Positions 11,101 through 23,200 of a DNA stretch of 64,000 bases are shown here, one piece after another. The DNA lies in assembly GCF_033118175.1 (NCBI RefSeq), contig NC_083691.1:13551001-13615000 (forward strand). The letters run 5' to 3'. How positions within the stretch are numbered: the first letter of the stretch is position 1; the number at the start of each line of letters is the position of its first letter. A program made the translations under genes and the position numbers. Origin of the DNA: Dama dama (lineage: Eukaryota > Chordata > Mammalia > Artiodactyla > Cervidae). The notes beneath the pieces were generated by a model. That model was not told where the DNA came from, did not search any database, and was given only the letters and a program-made list of their open reading frames with translations.

Positions 11101-14100
11101 TGGCCCTTCCTTCTTCTTCCTTTCAGAGGCCAGGAAATTCTCCCAGTCCGGAGCCGGGCAGTGGAATTCGGAATCGCCCCTCGGGCAGGAGCAGACTAAA
11201 ATGGGCAAAACGATTTCCTCTCCTCTTTACTGAAGGATTGGAAACGGAGACCGCGGACTGTGCCGGGGAAGCCGAATTTCCGGGGTGGGAATCCGCTTCT
11301 GTCTGTTTGAGGGACGGTTGACTAGGCCCAGGCGCGCAAAGCGGCCTGAGCGAACCCAGCGGCCGCCGACAGGGTCCCCTAGAACACCTTGTGCAAGAGA
11401 GCGGCATGGCACTGGGGGGACGCCTATAGTCGGCGCTGGCCGAGGCCTCCGCTCCTGTACTCAGTTCAACCCGAGACCGTTTATTCAACCGGCAGTTGCT
11501 TGTGTTTGCCAAGGCAGGCGAGGCTATAACCAGAGTGCATTTGCTGGGCTGGTTCCTGCGCGCTCTCAAGGCGCTTCCCAGTGCTCTTTTGGGTGGAAAT
11601 GTGCCTCTGGGGACACAGAGGCAAATCTCCTAGAGCTTTTCCCAGGAATGCCGGGGTGGAAGGGAGAGCCAAGAATCCCGTCTTTTACAAGTCGATGTGT
11701 TCAGTGCTGAGAAGGTGGTGCTGGGAGCCGTGGAGCTAGGAGTGGGAGGTCCGCTGTGGGAAGAGGAAACAGTCTGTGCCAGAGCCTGGGGAGTGGGGAG
11801 TGCTTCAGAGGGGTCATAAGACCTGGGACCACCTTGCTTCGTGGCTGACTCAGGCTCATGCTTGGGTGTGGGGTGAGGGATCTTGAGAAAGGTTAGGGAG
11901 GAGATGAGCCAAGAGAGGATGTGGTCTGTTGAGCCCAGTCAACTCCAAGGATCTTGGACCAGATCCTGAGCGTAGAGTGAAGCCACCAGAGGATTTTAAG
12001 CTGGGTAGGGAACAGCATAAAGCATCCGTGCTGGCAACTTCCCTGTAGCCACCTTGTGGAGGCTGAGTTGGCCAGGGTGACGCTGGAAACAGACGTAAAG
12101 ATGGGCAGTGAGAGGTGCATGATGGGAGCAAGGCTAGGAAGGCAGCGCTGGCCGTGGAGAGGAAGAGATGGGTCCCAGAGATACTTAGGAAATGGAACCT
12201 ACAGTGTCTGATGATTTGTTGGTTGCTGGGTTGAGGAGAAGAAGTGGTTGATTTAGGTTTCTAAGCTTGAGGGGCTGGATAAGTGGGGTCACCATTCCCT
12301 GAAAAAGAGTGTGCACCAGAGGGTCAGCGCAGGGTCACTGGGTGAGTCATCTACTTCAAGAAAAGACTTTCCCTGGTGCTCCCGGGACAGGCCTTGGGCT
12401 GACTTCTAGGACAGGGTAAACCAGACTCTGCTGCTTCTTGGAGGGGCTCCCAGTCCGGTGGCGGTGGAGGCAGCCACACCACAAAGTGGGAGGGCGAAGG
12501 GGAAGCGGCAGAATCAAGAAAACTTTGAGAGAGAGTGAGGCATTTGATCTGGGCTTTTCTCTCTTGTTAGGATGACACAGGGCTCCGGAGTCTGAGACTG
12601 TAGCTGCTTACTAAACCAATAGCACTAACCATTGCTATTGTCACCTCGTTCAGCTCAGGGCAAGAAAATGAGAACTCAGAGAAGCTAAACACTGTGTCCA
12701 GGGTCACAAAGCCAGTGAGTGCATACCTGTCTATGCTTTCAAGACACTCGAATTTCTCTACAGCTGGGTTACAGTTTATTCTTCTCAAGAGTCACACTGG
12801 CTAGGGCTTCTCTCCTTGCAAGCTGTGTGACCTTGTGCCCATTACTTTACCTCTCTGGTCCCCATTTTCCTCATTTGCAAAAATGAAGATTAATTGGGAC
12901 AATCAACATAAAACACTTAGAATCTTGCTGGGCAAGTGGTAAGTGCTCATAAATTTGCCAGATTATTACTATTATTACATTTCCCATATATTTTATTGAG
13001 CAGAGTAATGTTATATACAGATTCAGTGATCATGGTAGACTATTTGGAAAACTCAGAAAAGCACCAAGAAGAAAGTAAGAAACCACCCACCAGCTCACCT
13101 TCCAGGTGGGACTTGGCTGCAGGGGATGGTGAATCCAGACAAAGGGAAATGCTTGCGTGAAGTCCTTTGGGAACCGGGCGTGGCAGAGACTCAGGGGTTT
13201 GGATGGCTGGTCTGAGCCTCGCCATCCCTTCTTTCCCCTCCCCGGCCATTTCCCACAGCCGATTCGGAACCAAGTGCGCCCGGTGTGGCCGACAGATCTA
13301 CGCCAGCGACTGGGTCCGGCGGGCGCGCGGCAATGCCTACCACCTGGCCTGTTTCGCCTGCTTCTCGTGCAAGCGCCAGCTATCCACGGGCGAGGAGTTT
13401 GGCTTGGTTGAGGAGAAGGTGCTCTGCCGTATTCACTACGACACCATGATCGAGAACCTCAAGAGGGCCGCGGAGAACGGTACCCAACCCGCCCCTACCC
13501 CTCCCCACCCCCAGCCCTCTCTGACCCCCATGCCACCTCAGCACCCCAGGGACTGCTTGCAATTCTCTAGATCCCCCTTTATCACCTGGGGGCAGCATGA
13601 GGGTGGGGCTGTGCACGGACCTTGCCCTTCTGGCTCCACCATTTGTTTGCAAGTCTGAAGTCACACTGCTGGTCCTTGCAAATTGTTTCCTACTCTGTAA
13701 AATGGGGCTAACGATAAGACACCTCAGAGATAGATGAGGCTGGTGTTCTGACAAGCCGAGAGGCACTCAATGAACCCTAGCGGTGACTCTCATCACGGGC
13801 AGCCTCCTCTGCCTTTGGATAGCTCTGGGTGGCCTGGAGGTTTATCCCCTCTCCTTTGCTGGAACCAGGTTTGGACCAGTCAGCCAGAGTTGATGCAACC
13901 CTCTCCTCCCAACTCCCACCCCAGTAGCTACGAGCCAGAGGTTTGGGGGTGGGGTTTTCCTTCTGGGCTGTAAGGAGAAAAGCCTTTGAGTCTAGAGACC
14001 CCAACTTCAGTTTTGCTTTTGGCAGGTTGCCCTGCCATACAAAGTTGCCTTTTCTTTCTGGGCCTCACTCTCCCTAGTGGAAAATGGTTATTGGACTACT

Positions 14101-17100
14101 GAAAGTGAAAGTTGTTCAATGTGTCCAACTCTCTGCGACTCCACAGATAGTCCGTGGAATTCTCCAGGCCAGAATACTGGAGTGGGTAGCCTTTCCCTTT
14201 TCCAGGGGATCTTGGACTAGGAAGATCCCTAAATCTCTTCTGTCTTTGATACTGAGATTTCTGAAGACACTTAGGCTCAGGTCTAAAACCCAGGTCTTCC
14301 CGGGTTTGTCGGGGCTAAGTCATAAAGTGTCTGCCCCATCCACAGTGCCTCTCAGGAAATATGGACCACCCTGCCTCAGTCTCCAGTCAGAGGACTAGTC
14401 AGGAATCCCCAGAGTGCTGTTTGCCATGGTCACAGCTCCAGTCAGTCACTCAGTCATGTCTGACTCTGAGACCACATGGACTGTAGCCCACCAGGCTTGG
14501 TTATCCATGGAATTTTCCAGGCAAGAATACTGGAGTAGATTGCCATTTCCTACTCCAGGGGATCTTCCTGACCCAGGGGTCAAACCCACATCTCCTGCTT
14601 TGGCAGGTGTATTCCTTACCACTGCGCCACCTGGGAAGGCTTGGCCACAGCAGGGCCATCACTTTCTCCTGCCAGGATCAGGGCTGAGTGGGTCTGGGTG
14701 GGGAGCAAGTGAAGCTGGGGTGCTCTGAATTTACCTTCAAGTAAACTGGGCAAGTCAGTTGTGGAGCTGGGATGGAAGTCCAGGAGTCAGCGTTTCCACC
14801 ACACCATCAGTCACTCCAGGCTACTTCCATACCTGGACCAACTAGGACCACTGCTAGCCACAGCCTTGCCAGTTACACTCCAGCTCTCATAGCCAGGCTG
14901 ACTCCAGACTCCTACCATGCTGGGAACTTGAAAGCTTATGACCTCAGATCTCCTTTACTGACCAGCCTTCAGTTTGGGCTATTGCTTTACTTGTAAAAGT
15001 TAAACACTCATGTGTCCATTATAGAAAATTTGGAAAGGATGGTTATGCAAAAAGAAGAAAATAAAGACCACTCCAAATGCCACCACCCCTCACATTTTAG
15101 TGTATATCTTCCCAGATTTTGTTCTATGTATGTATGTCAGAGTGTTTGTTTTGTTCTTTCTTTCTTTCAACACAGTGTTCCTAGTTAAAAAATTATGAAT
15201 AGTGGTGGAGTTTCTGGAGATTTCAATTTTCTTCTTTGTGCTTATCTGAATTTTCTGAGTTATTGATAAGGAGCATGTACTACCTTTGCATTCAGAAAAA
15301 TGAGATATTAAAAGAAAGGAATATATTTAGTGTGATTAAAAAAGTAATGTTAAGTGGAAAGAGAATAACACGTTCAGTTAACAAAATCAAACCTTAGAGA
15401 AGGTGATGACATGTGATTGTTGGAAAAAACTTCAGAAGCTGCAGAAACATTGAGTCTTCATAATTGCATTGCCTCTTCCTAAGCCTTTGGTGTATATCCT
15501 TCCAACCTTTTTGCTTCCATTTTTTTTTTTTTTTTTTTTAACAAAATTAGGATCACAGTTCTGTAACCTGCCTGCTTCCCATCTCCATCAGTCTTTGGTT
15601 TCCCCAGTATGTCAAGGAGGGAGCCCAAACTGGGATGCTAGAGTCAGCCAGCTTTCAGAATACTAGTCAAAAGGTCCAGAGCTGGGACTTCCTTCTCTCT
15701 GAACCTCAGTATCCTCCACCGTAGGTAACACGGGGATAATGACACCCATCCTCAGGGTTGTGAGAAGTACAGGGCACCCCCAAAGAGAAGCGTCTGGTAC
15801 TGAGCAGATGCTCAGAAGTAGAAGGCCCTTCCCCAAAGACAGTTCAAGGGCTTAGAACCCTGGGATCCCCGCTCCCAGCCAACTCCGCTCCTGACACTTC
15901 CAGGGACCAGCTCCCCCCACCCCCGTCCTTTCCAGGCTGCCACTAGAAGAGATGGGGACGCGTGGTCAGCCACTTCTGTCGCCCCCAGGGAACGGCCTCA
16001 CGTTGGAGGGGGCAGTGCCCTCGGAACAGGACAGTCAGCCCAAGCCGGCTAAGCGCGCCCGGACATCTTTCACCGCCGAGCAGTTGCAGGTACAGGGGCT
16101 GGCCGCGAGTGGCCGGGAGTGGGCGGGGCTTAGAGGACCTCCTGACTCCTCCTCTCTGCCCGACCCGCGGGTGGCGGGGAGGGGCTGTAGCTGCCTGGGG
16201 GCGTGGCCTCCGGGCCGGAGCCTCTGATTGGGCCGGGGCCTTGGCGACCTCGGTGGGCTCGTGCCTCACCGCCCCGCGGCGCCTGGCAGGTTATGCAGGC
16301 GCAGTTCGCGCAGGACAACAACCCAGACGCGCAGACGCTGCAGAAGCTTGCGGACATGACGGGCCTCAGCCGAAGGGTCATCCAGGTGGGGCCGGGGTGG
16401 GCGGGGCCTTCGGGTCTGGGGCGGGGCCTAGGGGCCTGGGGGCGGGCCCTCGAGCGCGTAGCCGGGCTGCTGAGCCGTGGAGTGGGTCGGGGAGCACACG
16501 TGGCCGCCCTTCCTCAGGTGGCGACGAGGCAGTCCCGCCTGGGGTCCCGCGGCGGCGCGTCCAGCCTTTTTCCGCGAGGCTGAGGCTGCTGAGGCTGTCG
16601 TTCCAGGTGTGGTTTCAAAACTGCCGAGCGCGTCATAAAAAGCACACACCGCAGCATCCCGTGCCACCCTCCGGGGCGCCGCCGTCCCGCCTCCCCTCCG
16701 CCCTGTCCGACGACATCCACTACTCCCCGTTCAGCAGCCCCGAGCGGGCTCGCATGGTCACCCTGCACGGCTACATCGAGAGTAAGTGACCGCGACACCC
16801 CGGTCGCCCGGCTTGTGGGAGAGCGGGTATAGACGAGCGCTCGTGGGTGGCGGAGGCGTGAGGAGGCCTTGCTGCGCCTCGTGAGTGCAGCTGAGGATTC
16901 CTCAGTCACTGGGAGGAGATGGGAGAGAGGAGTTAAGTTCCCCAACTCTGCCGCAGTGGAGCTGGACTCCTCCGTAAGAGGCAAGCCATTCAAAAAGTAC
17001 TCTCTCAACACCCACTCTGTGCCAGGGACCGAGGACTAGAAAAAGAACAAGAAGGGTGAAGTCCCTTCCCTGGGGGAGCCTGCATTCTGGTGGGAGAGAC

Positions 17101-20100
17101 AGGAAACAATACCAGAGAGATGAGCTGTTTGGTTTTCATCGTGGTGATTCCTGTAGTCAGGATTCTGGATGGGAGTGTGTGGAGATGTCGCCTCTCCTCC
17201 GGCTGAGAGCAGAAGGGTGGTAGGAGTGAGTGAGACACAAGGAGAGTGCAGGCAGCAGAGGAACCAAGTGTAGGCAGAAAACGCCCTGGCATGAATGCAT
17301 TTGGGTCACAGAAGTGAGCCAGGTTGACAGGAGTACCCACAGCTGAGGCCGAGGGCAAATCACCTGACTTCCTGGAACCTGTTTCCTCATCTGTACACTG
17401 GCACATTAATGATGCTACCTCACAGGGTGATGATCTGCTCATGTGTTCAGTAAGTGTTTCTGAGTGCTTTCTGTGCCCTAAGCACTGGGATGCCTGTGTG
17501 CTAAGTCTCATCAGTTGTGTCCAACTCTTTGCAACCCCATGGACTGTATTCTGCCAGGCTCCTCTGTCCACGGGATTCTCCAGGCAAGAATACTGGAATG
17601 GGTTGCTATTTCCTTTTCCAGGGGATCTTCCTGACCCAGGGATCGAACCCACATGTCTTGTGTCTCCTGCATTGGTAGCTGGGTTCTTTACTCCTAGCTC
17701 CACCCTGGGGGACTCCAAGCACTGGGATACAACAGACCAAAGCCTGTGCTCTCCTGAGGCTCAGGTGGCAGGATGGGGAGGAGGGGAGACAATAAACAAA
17801 TAAAGGAGGGAGGAGAGGTGTGTCAGTGGGGACTGAGCACTGTGGGTGAGGGGTGGCAGGTCATGGTGAAGTGTTCAAAGAGTGGAAATCTGGGGGAGAG
17901 ACAGAGAGAGGAGCCTTGTGCATGTCTGGAGGATGGACATTTAATGAATTTGCTATTGAGCGGGTGCTTGTCACAGATTTTCTTTCCCTTTGAGGTTGTT
18001 TCTATTGATTGTTTCCTCAAAGCTGGGCATGGCCAGAAAGATAGATGGTGACAACATACCCACAAGCGCAAACCCTCTCTTCTCTGGGTTCAAGTAAAAG
18101 AGAAAGAGAAGGGAGGTCAGAGAGAGCACAGCTGTGTTGTGAGTCCCTGCCATGTGCCAGGCGCTATCTTGACAGATGTTTCTAAACATCACTGTTCTAC
18201 TGCACAGATGAGGAAACCAACGGTCCACAGTAAGTTAGTGGGAGCCAGGATTCTTTGATAATGAAATGTGGGCTTTAGTGTCATACTGTGGGGCTTCAGA
18301 GCCCATCTCTGTCACTTACAAGCTGTGAGACATTGGGCAAGTGTCTTATTATCCTGGAATACCAGTTTCCTCATCTGTAAAAATGAAGACAATAAGAATC
18401 CAATCTCTTTTTTAAAAAGGAGAATACCTATCTCAAAGCAGTATTGTGAGCATCAGATGAGATCATTGACTTAATGTCTTCAGTATTTAGTAAGTCTGGA
18501 AAAGTATTAGCTGCTCTTGTGATGGTGGTGGTGGTTCTGGCTTGCAGAGCTGCGAATGCAGAATCCTGCCTACTGCACCCGGCTGCCAGTTGGAAGTGGC
18601 AGTGTCTGCCAGTGTCTCTTTGTTCTGTTCCATTTCTGAACCATCTACTCAGTAGGAGGGACTCTTTTCCTCCTTTCTTTTCTAAACAATAACGTGTTTA
18701 AGCTGCAAAGAGCTCACTGACAATCTTGTTCATCTGTAAAAGGTGCCAAGCACCAGGGGCTCTCTAGGTACCAGGAGTCTGGGCCACCAGCCAACATTTG
18801 CTGGGAAGTTGGTAACAGATCTAGGTGACCCCACGGAGAGTGGGGCCATGGTCTCCGGAGCTATGTCAGGACTCTGTCCACATAGTTTGTTGGCCAAGCC
18901 TAGGGACACCTAGAGAAAGGACTGAAGTGCCCTTTCCTCTTCCCCTCAAGGTGAACCCAGCTTGAGGCAGGAGGCGTCAAGGGTGTTTCAGTATGCTGCC
19001 TCCTGCTGTGAGACTGAAGGTCCCCTTAGAAATTTTCTTTGCCATTCACTGAATTCACAGGTTCCTGCGTTTCCCAGAGCCTTCAAGCTTGGGCTTCCCT
19101 TCTAGCTCAGTTGGTAAAGAATCTGCCTGCAGTGCAGGAGACCCGGGTTCGATTCCTGGGTTGGGAAGATCCCCTGGAGAAGGAAATGGCAACCTACTCC
19201 AGTATCCTTGCCTGGAAAATCTCACGGACAGAGGAGCCTGGTGGGCTGCAGTCTGTGGGGTCGCAAAGAGTCAGACACCCCTGAGGGACTAACACTTACT
19301 TACTTCAAGCTTGGAGTCTCATAAAAAAGCTTTGGAACTAGACTCCAGAAATGCATACATATGCACATAGTTCTCCACATAATCTCAGGCTGTTCATGGG
19401 CCCTAAGAACAGCCCATATTAAGAATTCCTCCAGCTTCCCCAGATGAGGGAACTATAGCTCAAAAAGGCACAGTGACTTGCCCTGTTAAATATTAACTGC
19501 AGGTCTCTGTACAGGGCTCCTTCCCCTGCATCCAAAGAGGATGAAGTTCAGAGAAGAGTGAGGCCATAGGCATCACTGTGGTGGTAAAGAGGTGGAAGCA
19601 TGAGAGATTTGGGTCAGACCAAGGATGGCCTTACCCCTCACTGTTTTAGATCTTGGAACAGGGTATAGAGATTCATCCAGCAAAATCTTAAAGAGTATCT
19701 ACTAGATGTCATACCTTATTCTAGGTCCTGGAAATCCACAAAGATCTAGAATCTAGAAATAATCAAAAATTCCTGCCCTCATTAGAGGTTGCAGTCTAGC
19801 TGGCAAAGACAGATAATATCAAATAAACAATAAAAATATACAGTAAGTCAGATGATGGTAAGTGCTAAGGAGGAAAAATAAAGCTGAGAAAACAGGCAGG
19901 GAGGGTAGGGGGGAGGTGTTGGTGTTGGGTGGCAGTTGTGAATAGGGTAGTCAGGGATAGCATCCTAGAGAAGGTGACATATGAGTACAGAGTCCTCTAT
20001 GGGAGGGGGGTAAAACCCTGGTGTTACCTGGGACATAAGAAGGTACAAGGCACCAAGGAAGGACTCGAATGGATGGGGTAGAGCCTTGAATGTAGGAATG

Positions 20101-20210
20101 TACAGCCTTGTATGTATATATTCATTTCTTTCTCTCTCTTTTTAAAACTTTTTAACTGTAATATAGTTGATTTACAATGTGTTAATTTCTGCTGTACAGC
20201 GAAATGATTC

Positions 20211-20246
<36 letters not shown>

Positions 20247-23200
20247 TGTTTTTTAATATTCTTTCCCATTATGATTTGTCAGAGAATGTTGAATATAGTT
20301 CCCTGGGCTATACAGTAGGACCTTGTTTATCCATTCTGTATCTAATAGTTTGCATGTGCTAACCCCAAATTCCCACTCCATTCCTCTCCCACCTCCCTGC
20401 TTGGCAACCACAAATCTGTTCTCTATATCTATGAGTCTGTTTCTATTTCATAAAAGTTCATTTGTGTCGTATTTTAGATTCCACACATAAGTGATATCAT
20501 ATGGTGTTTGTCTTTTTCTTTCTGACTTATTATAAGGCTCTCTAGGTCTATTCATGTTGCTGCAAATGGCATTATTTCCTTCCTTTTTATGGCTGAGTAG
20601 TATTCCATTATATATGTGTACCACATTTTCTTTATCCATTAATCTATTGATGGGCATTTAGGTTGTTTACATAAATTGGCTATTGTGAACATAGGGGTGC
20701 ATGTACATATTCATTTATGAGTGTTTATCAGTGAGTTAGACAGTTATCTTCAACTACGCTTCCCAGGTGGCAGAGTTGGTAAAGAATCTATCTGCTAACG
20801 CAGGAGACACAAGAGATGCAGTTTCGATCCCTGGGTCAGGAAGATTCCCCCAGAGAAGGAAATGGCAACTCCAGTATTCTTGCCTGGAAAATTCCATGGA
20901 GAGAGAAGCCTCATGAGCTATAGTCCGTGGGGTTGCAAAGAGTAGGACACAACTGAGCACACACAATAGGCAGTTATCACACACGGCTTCATTGCTCATA
21001 AAGACTTTCAGGGACTTCCCTGGTGGTCCAGCAGTTAGGACTCTGCGCTTCCATTGCGGAGGGCATGGGTTTAATCCCTGGTCAGGGAACTAAGATCCCA
21101 GAAGCCAAAAGACTTTCACATAGGGTACTGCAACCAACCCTATTGAAATTTTGCCCAGGGGCATCCCACTGGTAAGTGACAGAGGTGAAAATGGCCCCAG
21201 GGATCCAGCCTACCGAGCCCAGGGCTGGTGGGATGCTGCACGGAGACTGGGGGATGGGCTCCAAGGCATCCTCTCGTCCACAGGTCAGGTACAGTGCGGG
21301 CAGGTGCACTGCCGGCTGCCTTACACCGCGCCCCCGGTCCACCTCAAAGCCGATATGGATGGACCACTCTCCAGCCGGGGGGAGAAGGTAAATGGAGCCT
21401 GGCTGGGTGGGTCAGAGCCACCCCGCCAGGATTGGGTTTCCGGCAGGATTCTTGGCACTGAGCCGGCACCCTCTGCCCGGCACTCAGGCCCCCCTGTGCC
21501 CCACCATGCAGTCCCTTGATCTGGTGCCAGTGTGTTCGGCATGTACGGCCAGCCCCCTGGTAGCTCCCCACCACGGCTGGCCTTCTCTTTTTCAGATTTA
21601 CGGACTTAGTTACTTCGCTCAAACGTTGCAGCTCTGAGCAGGGCTTATATCACATACCACCCTGCCTCCCACCATCTCCCAGGTTCCTCCTCCTGCTTCC
21701 TCCTTTGTGTTTCTATCTGTTGCGAGTGAATATCCTGAGCTGGTGGGGCCCAGGGACAGCAGGCCAGCTATAGTGGCCCTTGGTCAACTGGTAAGGCCTC
21801 CTTTGAGGAACCCGATCTCTGGTTGTCTCAAGCAGTAGGACTGGACGCCCAGAAGGGTGCTTGGACGGCACCCAGACCAGTGGCTGAAAGCTCTGTTCTT
21901 ACGCCCAGGAAGCCATTTGTTTGTTCTTTCTCATAATGAAGGATGGAGATGAAACGGGGTTGGTGGGGAGACACTCTGGATGAAACTGCAGAGGGAGTAG
22001 AGCCCCCACCTCCCACTCAGCTCCAGGACAGCTCGCAGTGAGCCTTGAAAGCCACTGCTCTCAGACAACCCCTTCTTTTAGAAAATGAGGCCCAGGTAGC
22101 TCAAGATCACAGAACCGGAATGAGAACTTGTGCCTTTGTTCGTTCACAAAATCGGTTCTTCAACTGACATTTGCTAGGTACAGGCTGTGCCCAGGAGCCC
22201 CGAGTCAGCTGCCAGGAGCACAGAGATGAAGGAAATGTAGTTCCTGTCCTCGAGGAGGCCAATGGTTAGGACACAGCATGATTCAACTGTGATGCTGGGC
22301 CCAAGGGCGCTGGGGGTGGGGGCGCAGCTCAGGAGAGACACAGAAAGGCTTCCTGGAGGAAGGCACGCCTGAGCCTCAGGGTTCGGTAGGGAAGGCATGA
22401 GCCGCGACGGCTCTCGGGGAACCCAGAGCAATTCAGAGCTGCTGGCACACAAGCTTGGGAGGAATAAGAGTGAGGGGTGGAGCCCTCAGGTTGCCAGGGG
22501 GAGGCGCGTGGACCGTGGTGGGCCCTGGAGGTCTCTTTTAGAAGTATCACTGTAGTGGTCCTCGGAAAGACAGGGAGCCCTGGGAGTCAGAGGATGTGCT
22601 GGGCTTGGGGAGAAACAGGGCCAGGCCTGAGCGCAGTCTTCTATGCCTCGGCATCATTTGGGCAGCTCCTAGTGAGGCAGATTCCCCAGCCTCACCTGTG
22701 GGCAGCTGGGGCAGGCCCCAGGGTGTCATACCCAGCCCCATGATTCTGGCAGGCAGCCAGGAGTGGGACCACCTTTCCAGGACAGCCCCTCTTACTCCAC
22801 CTCCTGATTGAGCACCTACCTGTGGGGCTGGGCTGAGGGCTGGGCACCATGGGGAAAGTAGATGATGCAGAGGTACAGCCAGCCAGTAGGACCAGTAGGT
22901 TTATAAGTAAATAGCAGGACGCATGCAGTCCCAAATTCTGGAGACCCCAGTGGTGGGTGACTCCACCCCAGGAACATCCCCTCTGAGACTGTCATACTCA
23001 CAGGAAGGGCTGCCTTGGGTAAACAGCTTCTTTGTTCATGGCAGGCACTTTACATATGTTGTCTGATGCCCCCGATCACCCTGTGGATATGAGGATGGCA
23101 TCCTCATGGTAAAGATAAGGCAACAGAGGCTCAGAGAGGTGACCCGACTTGTCCAGGGATGCAGCTAGCCCCTCGGATCTGAAGTCCACCTGGTTCAGTA

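Noticed and set aside
13575..13600. CTCF-like word CACCTGGGGGCAG
   Set aside because: At least two mismatches in the core of the consensus; too weak to call by eye.
15962..16789. 275-codon continuous plus-strand open frame over LHX6 exons 6 to 8
   Set aside because: It reads through the short CpG-rich introns 6 and 7 and is in the LHX6 frame only over exon 8. Splicing restores the known homeodomain.
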